From Sphagnum compactum (taxonomy: Eukaryota > Bryophyta > Sphagnopsida > Sphagnales), in assembly GCA_965153455.1 (NCBI GenBank), contig OZ234493.1, forward strand, positions 27,332,213 through 27,396,212: DNA of 64,000 bases, written 5' to 3'. The number at the start of each line of letters is the position of its first letter. Within the stretch, counting starts at the first letter, position 1. A model generated the notes under the pieces. The model worked only from the letters and a program-made list of their open reading frames with translations, was not told where the DNA came from and did no database searches. Below are positions 47,933-58,049 of the stretch, in pieces. The position numbers were made by a program, and so were the translations under genes.

Positions 47933-50050
47933 TTACATCATTGAAGTACTGCCTGCAACAATCTCCAAAATCTCTCCTGTGATCTTAGCTTGACGCTGCC
48001 TGTTGTAAGAGATCATCAGATCCTTCTTCAGTGTTGAAGCATTGTCACTGGCACTGTTCATAGCATTCATGCGAGCAGCGAGTTCACTTGCAATGGACTC
48101 TTGCAATGCTCCCAAAATCTGGCTGTTCAAGTAGAGGGGCAAAAGTGCATCAAGGATTTGCACAGGTTCTTGCTCAAACAGCATGAGTGCATTCAGCTTG
48201 GGTGTGTCCGTTGGCAGACTATCCCTCTCCACAGAAAATCTCCCTTCCTTGGTCGTGAGTCTGAATATCTCATCATCCACCGCATCCACACAGTTCCCAT
48301 TCATGTCATAGACTTCCCCTTGAGGGGATAGAGGGAGAAGAGTGTGAATAACAGGATTTGACTTGATAAGGGACACAAACCTTGTGTAGAGAAGCTCAAC
48401 TTTGTCAACATCTTCACTTACAAAGAGTGAAAAGAGCTCATCTGCAATGGCTTGAGCATCTTTGGTTGTTGGAGTATATCCAGTATCAAGAAACCTGTCT
48501 ACTTGGATATCAGGCCTTCTCCTGAAGTAACTTTTCCCTTTCTTCCCAACACTGATGACTGTGTAGTCAACACCAATCTTCTGCAGCTGCACCATCCTCT
48601 CAGCAGCCTTCTTAAGGATTATATTGTTAAAGCCACCACAAAGGCCACGGTCACCCGTCAATATCACAAGAGCAATCTTCTTCACGGGCCTCACCTGAAA
48701 TTGTTGGGAGAAGAATTTGGGTCATGAAGTTTACATGATAGAAAGTGAGGGTTAGAGAATGCTGGTCTTCTCTGATGCATTAGAGAGATGCTGCAAAACA
48801 ACTTAAATGCAACTTTTCAAAGGTGAAAGCTAAAACACTTGAATCCCAAACCTTGATTCATGTGGTTGAAATTGTCCTGATACATAAAGCAAAGAACAGA
48901 AGGAGTTGCCAAGAGCAACCGTCCCCTGTGCCAGCCAGTATTGTTTGGTAGATGTCAAGCCATTAACATAGATGTCCACATGCACAAACAGAGTTGATTC
49001 TATTTCCATTGATGCATGGCAAAATCATTAGAATTTCTCTCTGAGGCTGTTGGATGACACCATTGCAACAGAAGATAAGGACCATAGCCACTCCAAAACC
49101 AGAGAAATTTCATTTCTGGAGGCAGAGGCTAAGCATATTTTATCTCTGCATCAACATGCTGCTGAATGTCTTGCCATCAGACCCCATAACGAGATGCCCT
49201 TGAGAGAGAACTACTGGACCAAAATGCAAAAGCAAAGATCTAGTTCCTTTACTCTGCTGCAATTTATGCAAAAGCGTTTAGCAGCGGGCATTATGCGTTA
49301 AGGTTGCACATATCCTCAGCCATGCAGGATGAGAGGAAAGCAGAATATTGCATTACCCAACCGGGCTTAACTTCCCTCTGATGATGCATCCGTTATGATC
49401 TTCTCGCAATTAACATACATTACTGGACCATCGTGCAGTGAATTGAGCACAACAGATTGTGAATGTCTTCAGTTCGAAACTACAGCGCACGACGTACAAA
49501 GAAGAAGTTGCAATCGCAGAGAGCAAAGAGAGGCTTTCCCTTTGGATACTGAGAACTGGATATTAAGCTACAAAAGCCATGCATAACGTTATCGTACCTG
49601 CGTCAAAGGCATGTCTATGTCCTCATTCTGAAGACAAGAATTCACATGGAAGAGGACCTTGACGAGGTTGTGCGAGAAAGGACGACTGTTCACCACCGCT
49701 TCTTGTGCCTTGCGCACCTTGGCAGCGGCCACGAGTCTCATGGCATCGGCGATCTTCTGCGTGTTCTTCACTGTTTGAATCCGATCCCTGAAATCTTTCA
49801 TCGCGCAAACCAACGCAGCAGCAGGCCTTCTTCTTCTTCCTCTCTCTCGTCTTTTCTTCTCGACCGCGACAGGCGAGTGACTGAAATCGCTCCTTGACGA
49901 CATCGAGCGCCTTGAAAGATCGTCAAAGGTGACATATGTTCCCAAACAGCCTCCTCCATCAGCTTTCCCGCCACCGTTTTGTCGATATCTTTCGCGAAAA
50001 TGCATCTCTGGTGGCATGAAAAGCACGGATCTGCACAGCAGAGAATCCAT
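47933..50050 (-). CDS. Chloroplast ATP synthase gamma subunit (CF1-gamma), divergent redox site
   Basis: Exons 50050-49598 and 48694-47933 (donor CAG|GTACGA, acceptor TTTCAG|GTGAGG, phase 0) encode 404 residues. The gamma subunit is the rotating central stalk of CF1 in thylakoids, coupling proton flow to ATP synthesis. Residues 1 to about 82 are a basic transit-peptide-like leader, unusually rich in R, D and E. The mature start MKDFRDRIQTVKNTQKIADA (84-103) and C-terminal RQRQAKITGEILEIVAG are diagnostic. The plant-specific regulatory insert reads GEVYDMNGNCVDAVDDE (277-293): the second redox cysteine is Cys286, but the position of the first is Tyr280 (codon TAT, 48310-48308). Without it the thioredoxin-controlled disulfide cannot form, so the enzyme may be light-independent or this may be a specialised paralogue. 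The first in-frame ATG after an upstream TAG was chosen. The 903-bp intron holds nothing recognised. Confidence 0.95.
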
Positions 50051-50838
50051 TGAACTGCGGGTTGCAGATCCGGAGCAACCCTGATTTCCAGAGCACGAAA
50101 AGATTTGCAATTTCGCACTGCCCTACTTTCACAAAGAAGACACCGCCGCTACTACCCCGGTGAAGGAAGGGGGGGAAGCGAAAGACCGGGCCGGGTCGGT
50201 CATGGGAGTTCCACCAAAACCGACTCGACCTTCTACAGAGTAGAGTATGCCATTGTATGAATTAGCAGCTCCAGCTTCGTGGATGTTTTCCATCTGAAAG
50301 GGGATGCTCCCTCATTCACAAAGACAACTTCCAGGGATTCTAATTTCTTGTCTTCCTCATGACGAAACATTGGTTGGCTCTCGACTATGAACATTTGCAG
50401 TATGCACTCTCTGAGATCACCTAGTGCAACATAACCAACCGATTGTGACAAATTTGATTGTAGGGCGCATCTTGTTAACGTGGCATCACACCGTTGGACA
50501 AGAGCTCTCCAGGTATTTCACAATATTTTTCTGTTCTCCTGACATTTTCATACCTTCCTAATAACATTTGACACATTCTTAGTAGTTGGTTGGCTAAACC
50601 TCATAACTCACCCTCTTCTGTGTCCCATAACCTGTGTACACTTCAGTTCAACCTCCAGAAACAATTTTGTCCCTGAAGAGGAAGCCAAGTTGTTCAATTT
50701 CTTTTGCCATTTTTAAATCTTGCATGTCAATGAGTTCCTTGAACCATTGGTCTCATCAAATGGGTTACCTCAAAGGCACATTTTACAAGCCAAAATAATA
50801 AACAATCACAGTGCTTAAAATTTAGCACTTTCATTCTC

Positions 50839-50985
50839 ATAGCTAACCATGGTGATTAGCTAGGTACAAACCATCTGCATGCCATCTACCTACCTAGTTG
50901 GTTGTCACCAAGCGCTTTACTTAGTTTCTCTACCTTCTTACTTATCTATAATACTTGTTTTTCTTTTGATTTTCACTCTTACACA
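50839..50985 (+). repeat. Diverged partial relative of the 11.7-kb MITE
   Basis: AGCTAACCATGGTGATTAGC, AAACCATCT and CTACCTTCTTACTTATCTATAATAC-type blocks follow the same order as the core of the 11689-12078 element. Neither terminal inverted repeat is visible. Old internal fragment. Confidence 0.45.
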
Positions 50986-51023
50986 GCACAAGCAAAATGA
51001 AACAAAAATTTCTGTCAGTGATT

Positions 51024-51131
51024 TAGGGTGGGTAACTCCCCAGGAGCAGAGTTTTCCTAACCTAAGCATCCCCTCTACCATGGGCAGGCACAGTACTTGG
51101 GGGAATGCCCCGCTCCTGGGGCATTACCCTA
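51024..51131. repeat. 108-bp foldback element
   Basis: TAGGGTGGGTAACTCCCCAG followed by GAGC at the left end pairs with GCTCCTGGGGCATTACCCTA at the right end (51112-51131), with a few mismatches and a small gap. Size and shape resemble the foldback at 12941-13066 but the sequence differs. No target duplication established. Confidence 0.55.
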
Positions 51132-51266
51132 CTGTATGCACAGAATGTGAACATGATACAATGTAAGAGTAATGAACTCATGATAATGAATCAATGTTGA
51201 ATGAACTGGAATTCAGAAGTGTGAGGACTGATATTCATTTCATGCGAGTTGCACAATTATAAATAT

Positions 51267-51510
51267 GGCCCCTAGGTAGATCTTTTTTTTTTAATATGAG
51301 GATTTTTGAAAGATAACATTTTTTTGGCTTGTGTTGAAACTTGAGATTAGTTAGATTATGATATCTAGAAGGATTTTGGTTTGTTTAAGAGGATTTTTTT
51401 GAAGATTATATACATTTGCATGGTGAAAATTTGAGTTTTCATAGTTCTTCTTTTGCCTTAAGATATTTTTAATGTAAATGGCCAGGCCACAGTGTGACGC
51501 ACCCCTTGTT
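51267..51510 (+). repeat. Dispersed repeat copy, inverted mate at 8536-8783
   Basis: Runs from GGCCCCTAGGTAGATC to GTGTGACGCACCCCTTGTT and matches the reverse complement of 8536-8783 along its length. Non-coding. Confidence 0.75.
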
Positions 51511-52409
51511 TACATTTGTATCAGAATCTCCATTGTTGACACTTCCAAAAAGCTTTGGAGTCCAATGAACTTGGAAATTTTGATTGGTGTTTCAGTCTCC
51601 TCTTATAACAAGTGAATCTGCTGGGCCGTATCAAGTTGCAAGCAATTCTGAAAAGATGACTCTTAACTCAATCCAAAGTATGAAGTAAGTTTGCAATTTA
51701 TTAGCTACAAAAAGCTAAACATGTGAAACCTGAATCCTAAGTTGTCTTCAAAATTTGTGTTTCCAACTTGATTAGTTCATGGTTGCTTGTTTAAGTCACT
51801 CCAAACCTCAGAAGCATATATGTATATATATATGAAAGCAAGCTACGGCCTTCCACCCACTACTCGAACCTCATTTATTGTGATAAAATAGTGAGAGAGT
51901 GTTTTCATGTCTTTGAAACTTTTCACAACTCTGGACTAGACAGAATAAATTGCATCTGCTAGTTAAAGTGGCAATCAGTGTTGAGACGGAGCCAGGTTCC
52001 TTGGACATCCAATTGCAGTTTAAAATTTTGTGCTAACATCCAACGAACAGGGACATAACATGTGTTGGGCAACAATAATGATCGGAGCCATCTCTGATCC
52101 CCTTCAAGAGTCGAACACAACCAACTCTGAATATTTATTTATTCTATTCCCTCTGAATAAATAGTTTCCCTCACATCGGGCCATCTGCCTTTGAATTAAA
52201 TATTGGAGTCCCAGAATTTCAGTTAATTTCCTTTTTGACAAAACTGACTTGGCTTTACCATACACAACCCACTTGCCCTGGCCCAGCCCCCACCCCAAAA
52301 AAGAAAAAAGAAAAAAAGAAAAAAGCAAAGCCAATTAAAAGAAAATCTTTGCAAGGTGCTACAAAAGCTGGAAAGAAAAAGAGCCCCATAGTCCATGTTA
52401 CATTTCCTG

Positions 52410-52463
52410 TGGTCCAATGGTTGGGATGTACACGCTTAACTGACAAGACCCGAGTTCAAACCC
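52410..52463 (+). repeat. tRNA-like A/B-box pair, possible SINE head
   Basis: TGGTCCAATGG (52410-52420) fits the Pol III A-box consensus and AGTTCAAACC (52453-52462) the B box, 43 bases apart as in tRNA genes. A D-arm-like GTCC/GGAT stem can form, but the anticodon and T arms do not pair properly and no acceptor stem is evident, so it is not a functional tRNA. It may be a tRNA-derived SINE head or chance. Confidence 0.35.
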
Positions 52464-53010
52464 AGGGGGATACACCATTCAATTCCACCACTCACCAGGC
52501 ATTCCAGCCTATCTGGAACCTAGCCTACGAGTATCCTGATCTCCACGTGTCGATCATCTATTGGTCGACCTGGGCTTATCTCTCGAGGACGTAATCGGGG
52601 AAGTGCGAGGTTTGTCTCGTCGCGTTGCGTCGCTGCTGCTCTTGCGGATCTGCAATTCGGATTTCACACTATTGATATTTGTTTCTTCGCAACGTTTCGT
52701 TCTGTGCTATTCAATTCATCATCGTCAAGTACGTGAAGTCTTTTTCCGGTTTTTTTCCCGCTTTCATTTGATCCTATTTTGGCTTTCTACGGTCGTTTGT
52801 GGAGTTGGATATGGAGGTTTGAGGTTTGGGAATGGTTTTGTTTTTTTGTTGTTGTGAGAATAGGAAGAGGATAGCGTCTGGGAAGATTGATTAGATTTCG
52901 TTTGCGGGTTTTGGGGAATTGGGTTTTCTCGTTGCAAGGAGAAGAAGAAGTGATTGATGGCTTCTTTGGATGTGGTGGGTGTTGTGGAGTAGGTGAAGAA
53001 TTGGAGCAGG

Positions 53011-54472
53011 ATGTCTATGGCGACGGCGGTTCCCAGCACCAGCTTCACCGGCTCGCTGCTACGGAGGAGTAGGAGCAGCCTTTTCGGAGGAGGTCTGCAA
53101 ACCCTGCGCGTTTCTAGCCTGAGGGTACCCGGGGTGAGTTTGCGCGCCGTTCAGAAATCGGTGTGCTCGAAGCTGTCGTCTTCTTCGTCCTCGACTGACT
53201 CCGAGCAATCGGTGGCAGTGGGTGGAAGCCTTTTGGCAGGTTAGGAGGCATCTTCACACTCTGTCGAAGGATATACCTATTATGAAATATGTATGACCCA
53301 CAGAACTGTCCTGAGCTTTCCACACTTTGCAAAGACATTTAGGTCTTTCGTGAATACGCACTAGAAAACCTTGAATGCTGCCAGGGAAGGAACTAAGGAA
53401 TTGCTGAAGGAACTAAAGGGATTGCTGTGTTTTACAGACCAAGTATAACAGAAGGTTGGGAATTCTACTGCTGCAGGTGCAATGTTCACGGCAATGACAA
53501 TGCCGGATTCTGCCATCGCATCACAACAATTGATGGCCTTGGCAGCAGATGACAGCAGAGGATTTGCACTGCTTCTGCCATTGGTTCCAGCACTTGGATG
53601 GGTGCTGTTCAACATTCTACAGCCCGGTCTAAACCAGTTCAACAGAATGCGGGGGATCAAGGCTGTGGCAGCAGGTGCAGGTCTTGGGGCCGCACTAACA
53701 ACAATGATGTTAGTACCCCATGCATCAGCTGCACAGGAAATAGCAACTCTTGCTGCTGATAGTGATTCAAGGGGCTTGGTTCTGTTGGGTATTCTTGTTC
53801 CTGCTGTTGCCTGGGTTTTGTACAATATCCTGCAACCTGGTTTGAATCAGCTCGACAAGATGCGCTCCTCTAAGGCTGTGGTTGGTGCATTGGGCCTGGG
53901 AGCTGTTTCATCCATGTATTTGACCCCCCAAGCTGAAGCCATTCAGGTACATGACTGAAGCAATGTATGCTTTAGAGAAGCTGATGATTAGACAACTTTT
54001 GTATCTAAGTGGACTTGTATAGTAATTCCGCTGTGATGCTAAGAAATGTTTGCCAAGTGCAGCATATTTTCATTCACTCTTACAATCAAGCAGAACTAAT
54101 GCATTTGATTTTTTGGTATAGGAAATTGCCACTATTGCTGACAATGACTCCAGAGGGTTGGTGCTTCTGGGGATCCTCCTTCCAGCTCTAGGATGGGTTC
54201 TGTTCAACATTCTGCAGCCTGGTTTAAACCAACTTAGCAAAATGAAATCCATTAAGGGGCTTGTCATTGGTGCTGCTGGATTGGGAGCCGCAGCTTCTTC
54301 CATGATGGCTGCTGCACCAGATGCTGAAGCTGCCCAGGAGATAACACAGCTGGCTGCTGATAACCGACCCTTGATTCTTCTCTTCATTCTACTGCCAGCA
54401 ATTGGATGGGTGCTTTTCAACATTTTGCAACCTGCTTTGAATCAGCTCAACAAGATGTCTGGGAAGAAGTAG
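53011..54472 (+). CDS. PsbY polyprotein precursor with four PsbY modules
   Basis: Exons 53011-53239, 53477-53946 and 54122-54472 (donors GGCAG|GTTAGG and TTCAG|GTACAT; acceptors TGCAG|GTGC and TATAG|GAAATT) give 349 residues. PsbY is a small single-span thylakoid protein of photosystem II, near cytochrome b559. Residues 1 to about 75 are a Ser/Arg-rich chloroplast transit peptide. Four modules follow, at about 93-136, 161-206, 232-275 and 304-349. Each has an AADxDSRG-like or related lumenal start, one hydrophobic helix (LLGILVPAVAWVLYNIL type) and a basic LQPGLNQLxKM end. Between them Ala/Gly-rich helices end in HASA, QAEA or DAEA, matching signal-peptidase sites. The seed-plant precursor is known to yield two PsbY proteins; this one should yield four. 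Exon 2 holds modules 1-2 and exon 3 modules 3-4, suggesting exon duplication. Start: ATG 53011, with a second in-frame ATG at 53017 possible. Confidence 0.95.
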
Positions 54473-55759
54473 TATAGCAGATGCTGTTTCAGTGCTGTAA
54501 TGATGGTACAGTCTGTACTCCACTGGACTATTCAGATAATATTACGGACAGGGGAAGATAAGATGGACTTATTTCAATTTGTCAATGTCATTGATCGCAC
54601 TTGCAGGGGTAAATGCAAACCTTTTTACTCATGCTAACACAACTATGCATACAATGTTTGCACTGATTTCAGCCTACTGATCTATAGAGTACATACTGTA
54701 TAATCCACAACAATGTTCGGCAATGGGAGGCAAACCCACCTTTTTTAAGAGAAGGTTTGCATGTCAGATTCTGAAAGCTGCAATAACTTCAATTTTCTTT
54801 TTGTTCTTTGGAGGTCAACTTACAACAAGCACATTCTCACATACTGCAACAATATTGTGCTTTTGTTGGAATTCGTGGAGGTATTGAATGGACATCATGA
54901 GGTGGCTAAGCAATATCTTTGCTTTTCTAGGGTTGGAACACTTCAGACTGAAATGTTTGTAGTTCATACCTTGAAGCGGCCTGAGTTGTCATGACCTTGT
55001 CATACAACTAAATCCATTCCCTGTCATTAATTAGGCAAAGTTCCTAAGTATCTGTACAGGATGGACATTTAGTACAGGATTTCCAATTTAATTGTTTGGG
55101 GGAGCCACAACTGTCTTTGACGAAAGCTCAAATTTGTTGCGATGGAGATGCATACTTTTGACAAGAATAAAAAATGACTACCTGCATCACTATATCAACT
55201 CAACCATGTACTTCCACATTCTTTCCCAACTATCACAATATATGGCAACCAATTTTGGCAATATTGCAACCACTTAAATTTTCTGCTTGCAATGTAATCT
55301 ATGACCGAAGTTTGGAAAAATTCTGGACACAATCTGCCAGCATTATTTTTCAAAATTTCCATATCAGCCAGTGTACATGTCTTTCCACTACTGCACACAA
55401 TATGCAAGCTTGCTCACTCACAAGGTGCCTAGTACCCTTGGCCTGCTCAAACTGAAAATGCTTCCATTTGTCCAGAAAAACAGTCATACAATTGTCACCA
55501 GACCTAGTGAACATGTAAGTGCACCAGATCAGTTCACAGCTGAATTCTGATGGAGAAACTGAAAACAGTGGTGTTATATGCAAGTATGCTACCATCTTCA
55601 ATCAAAGAAAAACTCAGAGACAGTAGTGGTCCACAACCACCCAATTCCTTCTACTGAGAGCTCTGACTTGATGATTCCACGCCAGTCATGCCAGTGAGAA
55701 GCAAGGGATAATCTGCCTCATTCAATAACCTGCCTGCCTGCCTTGCAACCATCAAAATT
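54473..55759. other. Intergenic: PSBY 3' region and 3' flank of the next gene
   Basis: The first few hundred bases are presumably PSBY 3' UTR; 55600-55759 is the likely 3' UTR of the minus-strand gene. No other gene recognised. Confidence 0.5.
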
Positions 55760-57752
55760 TTATCCTTCTTGCATTGGAGCAGGGCCATTATCTTCCCCAG
55801 GCTTTGAAAGAGGGGTGGTTCGGATTTCTGCCAAGAGTGGGGTTGCCATTGCTGGAACAAAAGGAGCCTGCACATCATAAAACACAACTTCCTTCAACCC
55901 CCTGCAAATCTGCTGCCATAGGAAGGTGGTTTGATAAAAAAATCTACCAACACCACCAAGCCAGTAGATATTGTTGATTAAAGCAATTCTTCTCCAGCTC
56001 TAATGGATGTCGACAATCCTGAGGTGGGGAGAGAGAGAGTATCAAAATCAAATAGTGGCAATGCAACAGGCACTGAGAATCTGGATACCCCTTTGGCTCT
56101 CCAAACCAGGTTAAGCAATGCATGGAAAATAAGGCCCAAATAGAAATTGTTGGTTGTGACCCAAACCTGAGCAGCTGCAAGATTCTGGGCATGAAGTTGA
56201 GGTGCCAAATTCCCTTCGCCATTGACCACTGGTGGTATCACTACTTGAGGAAGTGGATTTGAGGCATTGAAAGCCAAGTTGCTATCAGTGAATTGCCCGC
56301 TTTGTGGGGCCTCTGCCTGAGGTGGCACACTTTCATTTGCTGGTAATGCTTCGATCACTTTCTCTGGCACTGTCTTGGTTTCACCCTGGAGTCACAAAAA
56401 TCACATGTCATTGTACTTGCATCTATTATTCACTCAGGGACTAAGAAGGCCTGAAACTTTGAGCAGAAAGTGTCCTTACCAGTGTGTTGATTTCTTTCAC
56501 TTCCTTCCCAGTCTTGTTTGCATCTTCATCCGCAGGTTTTGTGAGAGGTGTTTGTGAGGCACCATTCTGCACACTCTCTTGAGGGACTTGAATTTTGTCA
56601 TCTTGGCTGGTCTCTTTTGATGTCACACTTTCCTCCTTAGTAGTGGCATTTGCTGCCACAGCCTCCTTCAGTACTTCTTCAGAAGCTTTTACTGCTTCCT
56701 TTTGCTTTTCTGTCACTTCCTTTACAGCCTGTCCAAACAGGATTGTTCCCAAATGTTGGTGGTTTGTGCTAACAAACAGGCTTCACTTAATTGTTGTATG
56801 GCATGTCATCAATGGCTGAAACTATGCCATCTTGGAACAAAATCACAAATTGTCTTCTGGAGGACTAATTGCTTCAATATTCAAATATTGGGCTATCATG
56901 CACCTGATCCCACAGTTGTAAAAGGCTGAGACCCCTAAACCATCAACCACCCTTCACCTCAAACTTCAACTCAAAGATGGCAAAAATGGTGTGGAGGCAG
57001 TCCTGTCTTTCCAAAACTATCCACACCCAATTCCAGAATCTGTATTGACGTAAAAGAGTGCCTCTGAAATGCACTGGAATTACTGATGACAGTCTGCATT
57101 ACAAATAACAAGAAACAAAAAACTCAACATGCTAACAACTTCTCTGGCCAGAAGGTCACCTGTTCAAGTTTGTCTTGAGCTTTGGCAGCCTCAGTTACAA
57201 GCTGCTGAACTCGGGCTTGGGCAGAGTCATCATGTGCTCCATCATCTCCTTCCTTGCTACTGACCAAGGTAGCATGTTCAACAGGTTTCAAGTCTCCACC
57301 AGCAGGCTGAGTCTCTTTCTGCTTCGTGGCAGTTTGTACTTCCTGCACAGATAAAAGGTAGAATATCTTCCCACAGTTTTGGACTGCAAATAGGAATCAT
57401 TGGGGAAAAGCTTTCAAGCTTAATTATCTATGCACAAATTTTGTTGAGATTCCAGCAACTGGGCTTTTTAGGGTTTCACACAACACTGCTTGCATGCATG
57501 CATACATACATAGAGAGGACGCATTTTACAAGGTAGACAGACTCTTCACACTACCCAAGGGTTTTCACAGCCAAGATTTTCCAAAGACCAGCTTACGTGA
57601 TTTGTCGTGTCGGATGCTGGCTGCTGCACTGCTGCTCCTCCGTCCTGAATATCCTTCTGCTGCTCGGGTTCTTGAGTCGCCCTTTTCGCACCAGGAGCTG
57701 GCTGTGCTTCAGCTTCCGCACCACGTTTCGTTTGTTGCTGTGGACCAGCCAT
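55760..57752 (-). CDS. Unrecognised disordered, helix-rich protein (five exons)
   Basis: I do not recognise the family. Five phase-0 exons can be joined: 57752-57597, 57342-57160, 56728-56480, 56385-56167 and 55867-55760 (donors CAC|GTAAGC, CAG|GTGACC, CTG|GTAAGG, CAG|GTTTGG; acceptors all end CAG), giving 304 residues. The product is strongly hydrophilic: Q/A/E/P-rich at the N-terminus, then a helix running unbroken across the exon 2/3 junction (QARVQQLVTEAAKAQDKLEQ followed by AVKEVTEKQKEAVKASEEVL), then S/T/K/E-rich and proline-rich parts. No signal peptide, membrane span or cysteine cluster. The composition resembles LEA-like or scaffold proteins. The last junction is least sure: reading through exon 4 instead gives a hydrophobic tail (WVTTNNFYLGLIFHALLNLV) ending at 55978. 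A splice pair upstream suggests a 5' UTR intron. Confidence 0.55.
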
Positions 57753-57791
57753 CTCTCCAAAACTCGTCTTCCTGAGAGAGACCCCCAACTA

Positions 57792-58048
57792 CTGCAAGGA
57801 CCCAGAAAAATTGCAAGAGAATCAAAAGATTGTACTTAAAAAAAACTCTGACTCCAAAACAAACTTCTCTTCTATCAAACTTTGTATTCAAATCGAATTA
57901 AACCACAAGAGAAACGTGAAAAAAAACACCACCCACGTACAATACCAGGAAAGAAAACTCCACAAAAACAAAAACAAAAAAAGCCAAACCACAAGGTCAA
58001 CAACAACAACACAACTCTCGCACAGAAACCAGAAAGAAAACAAGTTAC
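57792..58048 (-). other. Probable 5' UTR intron of the unrecognised gene
   Basis: On the minus strand GTCG|GTAACTTG at 58049/58048 and a pyrimidine-rich CTTGCAG|TAG ending at 57792 define a 257-bp intron. An in-frame TAG directly after the acceptor shows the exon is untranslated there. Leader introns are common in plants and often raise expression. Confidence 0.45.
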
Positions 58049-58049
58049 C

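Larger units (their letters stand above)
50051..53010. other. Intergenic: ATPC promoter side, repeats, PSBY leader
   Basis: The ATPC promoter lies just above 50050. Repeats within are listed separately (50839-50985, 51024-51131, 51267-51510, 52410-52463). About 52600-53010 is GC-richer and probably holds the PSBY promoter and 5' leader. No additional gene recognised. Confidence 0.5.

Noticed and set aside
50051-50110. Longer N-terminus for CF1-gamma starting at TTG 50110
   Set aside because: It needs a non-ATG start; ATG at 50050 is the first in frame after an upstream TAG.
52410-52463. Functional tRNA gene
   Set aside because: A and B boxes fit, but the anticodon and T stems do not pair and no acceptor stem is present.
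52993-53010. Longer PsbY N-terminus from GTG at 52993
   Set aside because: It is non-ATG; ATG at 53011 gives a normal transit peptide (MSMATAVPSTS).
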